Assembly: GCA_016295895.1 (NCBI GenBank)
Contig: JAEDKI010000015.1
Coordinates: 1 to 18,082 of the forward strand
Direction: 5' to 3'
DNA length: 18,082 nucleotides
From: Clostridiaceae bacterium
GTDB taxonomy: Bacteria > Bacillota > Clostridia > Oscillospirales > Acutalibacteraceae
Position 1 is the stretch's first letter. Every line of letters begins with the position of its first letter. The position numbers and the translations under genes were made by a program. The notes under the pieces are model-generated. The model did no database searches. It worked only from the letters and a program-made list of their open reading frames with translations, and had not been told where the DNA came from. This document shows, piece by piece, positions 16,701 to 18,082 of this stretch.

Positions 16701-18077
16701 TTCGGAAAATCTCATGTTTTCAAGGCGGGAACAATCGGCACGATTGCCGAAAAAACCGCTTTCGGATTTGTAAAAAAATGGGTTGAAGAAAAAGGAATTA
16801 CAATTTCAAGAGCCGAGGAGGAACGCCTTGTTCAGGGCTGTGTCGGCGTTAAAAGAACAACGGGTCAGCATCCCGGCGGCATGGTTGTTATCCCTGCCGA
16901 TATGGACGCTGAGGATTTCACCCCGATTCAGCACCCCGCCGATGACCCCGATTCTGTTCACAGAACAACGCATTTCGACTTCCATTCTCTCCACGATACC
17001 ATTCTTAAGCTCGATAACCTCGGCCACGATGTTCCGACCTTCTATAAACATCTTGAGGATATGACGCATATATCCGTCATGGATGCGGATGTCTGCGACC
17101 CGAAGCTTTATGAACTGCTGACCTCACCCGAACCGCTCGGCGTAACATGCGAGGATATCGAGTGCGAAACGGGCACTCTTTCTCTGCCCGAGCTCGGCAC
17201 TCCGTTTGTCCGTCAGATGCTCATGGAGTCTCAGCCGAAGAATTTCTCCGATATGCTTCAGATTTCGGGTCTGTCTCACGGAACCGATGTTTGGATAGGC
17301 AACGCTCAGGAGCTTATCAAAAACGGCACCTGCACGATTTCCGAGGTTATCGGAACCCGTGACAGTATCATGGTTTATCTGATTCATAAGGGCGTTGAAA
17401 AGGGCATGGCGTTCAAGATAATGGAAATTGTCAGAAAGGGCAATGCAAAGAAGCTTCTGACAGATGATCATAAAAAAGCCATGCTTGATAACGGCGTTCC
17501 ACAGTGGTACATCGATTCCTGCATGAAGATTCAGTATATGTTCCCCAAGGCTCACGCCGCCGCTTATGTTATTGCGGCTCTGCGCCTTGCATGGTACAAG
17601 CTTTATTATCCTTTGGAATATTATGCAACCTACATGACCGTCCGAGGCGAGGATATTGACACCGTTTCCGTTCTGAACGGAAGATCGGCAGTCAAGAAGA
17701 AAATGGACGAAATCAGCGCAAAGATGAAAACCAAGACCGCAACCGCCAAGGAAGAAGGCACCTTCACCTCGCTTCAGGTTATCAACGAAATGATGGCAAG
17801 AGGCGTTGAGATTCTGCCGATTGATATTTATAAATCCACCGCCAACCGTTATGTTATTGAGGACGGCAAGATACGCCTGCCGTTTTCTGCGATTGCAGGC
17901 TGTGGCGGAGCGGCGGCTCAGAGCCTTGAAGCGGCAAGAAACGACGGAGGCGGAGAATTCCTTTCCGTTGAGGATTTGCAGATTCGCTCGGGCGTTTCAA
18001 AATCCATTATAACGGCGCTTGAGGAGGGCGGAGCACTCAGCTCATTGCCCAAAACAACACAGCTCAGCTTCTTTTGA
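13800..18077 (+). CDS. polC: DNA polymerase III alpha subunit, PolC type
   Basis: The replicative polymerase of low-GC Gram-positives, with built-in proofreading. The 1425 residues match the family length. Order: N-terminal domain (1-~180), a basic linker (KPKPKRK, about 184-190), an OB fold (about 215-315), a PHP domain starting LHMHTNMSAMDG (His326, His328; DH at 359-360), which is split by a DEDDh 3'-5' exonuclease (Asp412, Glu414, Asp497, His550, Asp555), then the polymerase core. A four-Cys zinc site (Cys893, 896, 918, 921) precedes the catalytic QPDIDLNFSGEYQ (Asp947, Asp949); the third Asp is 1072 in KLDNLGHD. TTGQHPGGM and FPKAHAAAY are also family hallmarks. The last residues, QLSFF, form the usual sliding-clamp-binding motif. 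GAGG at 13792-13795 supports the start. All catalytic residues are intact, and the stop is five bases from the window end. Confidence 0.98.
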   Translation: MQNNILDFIGEYLSEGLREILSGGLVEHINLDEENMKLGITAAFDRYIEDKNIILVQNEVKKALGLNKVTVIPHYRADALGERCVPQLIRALKENIATANGFLENSKFSFSEDLLSVSVLNGADILNESGAKEFLSKYIRECFGVNIAVEIKGEGSAKLDSPEYVQMQTQGVKIEVPVAEEPKKPKPKRKEYDDLPISLTNAKVIYGSKIKSKPVPLSGVTIEDGNVTVWGRIFSLDIRDTRDGKRKIINFNITDKTNSYTVKIFEAVQNCEMLVDNLAKDKTVMLRGHVEYDDYIKTYCIKANSVMLIDELEVEDTAEEKRVELHMHTNMSAMDGMTSAKDLVSRAAKWGHKAVAITDHGVVQAFPEAAAAAKKNGIKVIYGMEGYYVDDSVRIVTGKSDMPLDGTFIVFDVETTGLRTDRVRLTEIGAVKYENGAERSRFQTFVNPEMPIPPKITELTGITNAMVASAPKEGEAVRKFFEFCGDGVLVAHNASFDTNVIRYACQRNGIEYKYSHIDTLVMAQSLVEGIKNYKLDSISNYFKLPKFDHHRADEDAGALAKIFEKLIELCAEKGVERVSQIDEKIKPNPKRLPTYHIIILAKNKVGLKHLYQLITKSNLEYSYRHPRIPKSELLAHREGLIIGSACEAGQLYQAVFMGEPKQKLMELAEVYDYLEIQPNGNNMFMVRDGKVESEEELNEINRRIIHLADEMGIPVVATGDVHFMDESNKIFREILMAGQGFKDSAEQAPLYFRTTQEMLNEFAYLGEETAKEVVITNPNLIADMCEEIKPIPDGTYPPKIEGSDEELRRICYERMQDYYGNPMPDYIKERLDKELDSIIKNGFAVLYIIAQKLVWNSMDHGYYVGSRGSVGSSFVAFAAGISEVNPLAPHYICEKCKHSEFFLNGEYGSGFDMPPKDCPNCHAPMHRDGHDIPFETFLGFNGDKQPDIDLNFSGEYQFYAHRYTEELFGKSHVFKAGTIGTIAEKTAFGFVKKWVEEKGITISRAEEERLVQGCVGVKRTTGQHPGGMVVIPADMDAEDFTPIQHPADDPDSVHRTTHFDFHSLHDTILKLDNLGHDVPTFYKHLEDMTHISVMDADVCDPKLYELLTSPEPLGVTCEDIECETGTLSLPELGTPFVRQMLMESQPKNFSDMLQISGLSHGTDVWIGNAQELIKNGTCTISEVIGTRDSIMVYLIHKGVEKGMAFKIMEIVRKGNAKKLLTDDHKKAMLDNGVPQWYIDSCMKIQYMFPKAHAAAYVIAALRLAWYKLYYPLEYYATYMTVRGEDIDTVSVLNGRSAVKKKMDEISAKMKTKTATAKEEGTFTSLQVINEMMARGVEILPIDIYKSTANRYVIEDGKIRLPFSAIAGCGGAAAQSLEAARNDGGGEFLSVEDLQIRSGVSKSIITALEEGGALSSLPKTTQLSFF

Positions 18078-18082
18078 TCGGA

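Noticed and set aside
16198..16773. 191-codon plus-strand ORF within polC
   Set aside because: Out-of-frame shadow over the zinc site and catalytic Asp region of PolC.

Overview
The window looks like chromosome from a gut-type Firmicute of class Clostridia, most plausibly a Ruminococcaceae/Oscillospiraceae relative. Three things point there: a PolC-type replicative polymerase, the Gram-positive gene order pyrH-frr-uppS-cdsA-dxr-rseP-ispG-polC, and a secreted repeat protein that ends in a dockerin, the cohesin-binding module typical of Ruminococcus and cellulosomal Clostridia. No rRNA, tRNA, transposase, CRISPR array or phage gene is visible, and no gap between genes exceeds 300 bases.

Region 1 (1-4980): the 3' part of a very large surface-protein gene, cut by the window edge. 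The visible 1623 residues hold 17 Listeria-Bacteroides (InlB B-type) beta repeats, four copies of a different ~75-residue module set among them, a short pre-dockerin domain and a C-terminal two-repeat dockerin. The array has a three-repeat period with one expanded unit. A strong terminator follows, and a second hairpin ends the convergent gene.

Region 2 (5051-7225): a single leftward gene for a GH89 alpha-N-acetylglucosaminidase with no visible signal peptide. It has its own near-consensus promoter, whose -35 sits inside an inverted repeat. This suggests regulated, cytoplasmic use of alpha-GlcNAc-containing glycans such as mucin or heparan fragments.

Region 3 (7226-18082): a rightward, tightly packed housekeeping operon with a promoter just before pyrH. 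UMP kinase and ribosome recycling factor come first. UppS (undecaprenyl-PP for the wall), CdsA (CDP-diacylglycerol for phospholipids), Dxr and IspG (two MEP-pathway steps that feed UppS), RseP (site-2 protease) and PolC (replication) follow. Precursor supply for the envelope is therefore co-transcribed with a replicative polymerase. The usual upstream partners rpsB-tsf are absent here, and the divergent GH89 gene takes their place.

No wholly unknown system is evident. The most distinctive item is the dockerin-bearing B-repeat protein and the way its array evolved. Smaller points of interest are the operator-like repeats at the GH89 promoter, an antisense-facing hairpin between frr and uppS, and an in-frame mini-ORF before cdsA.
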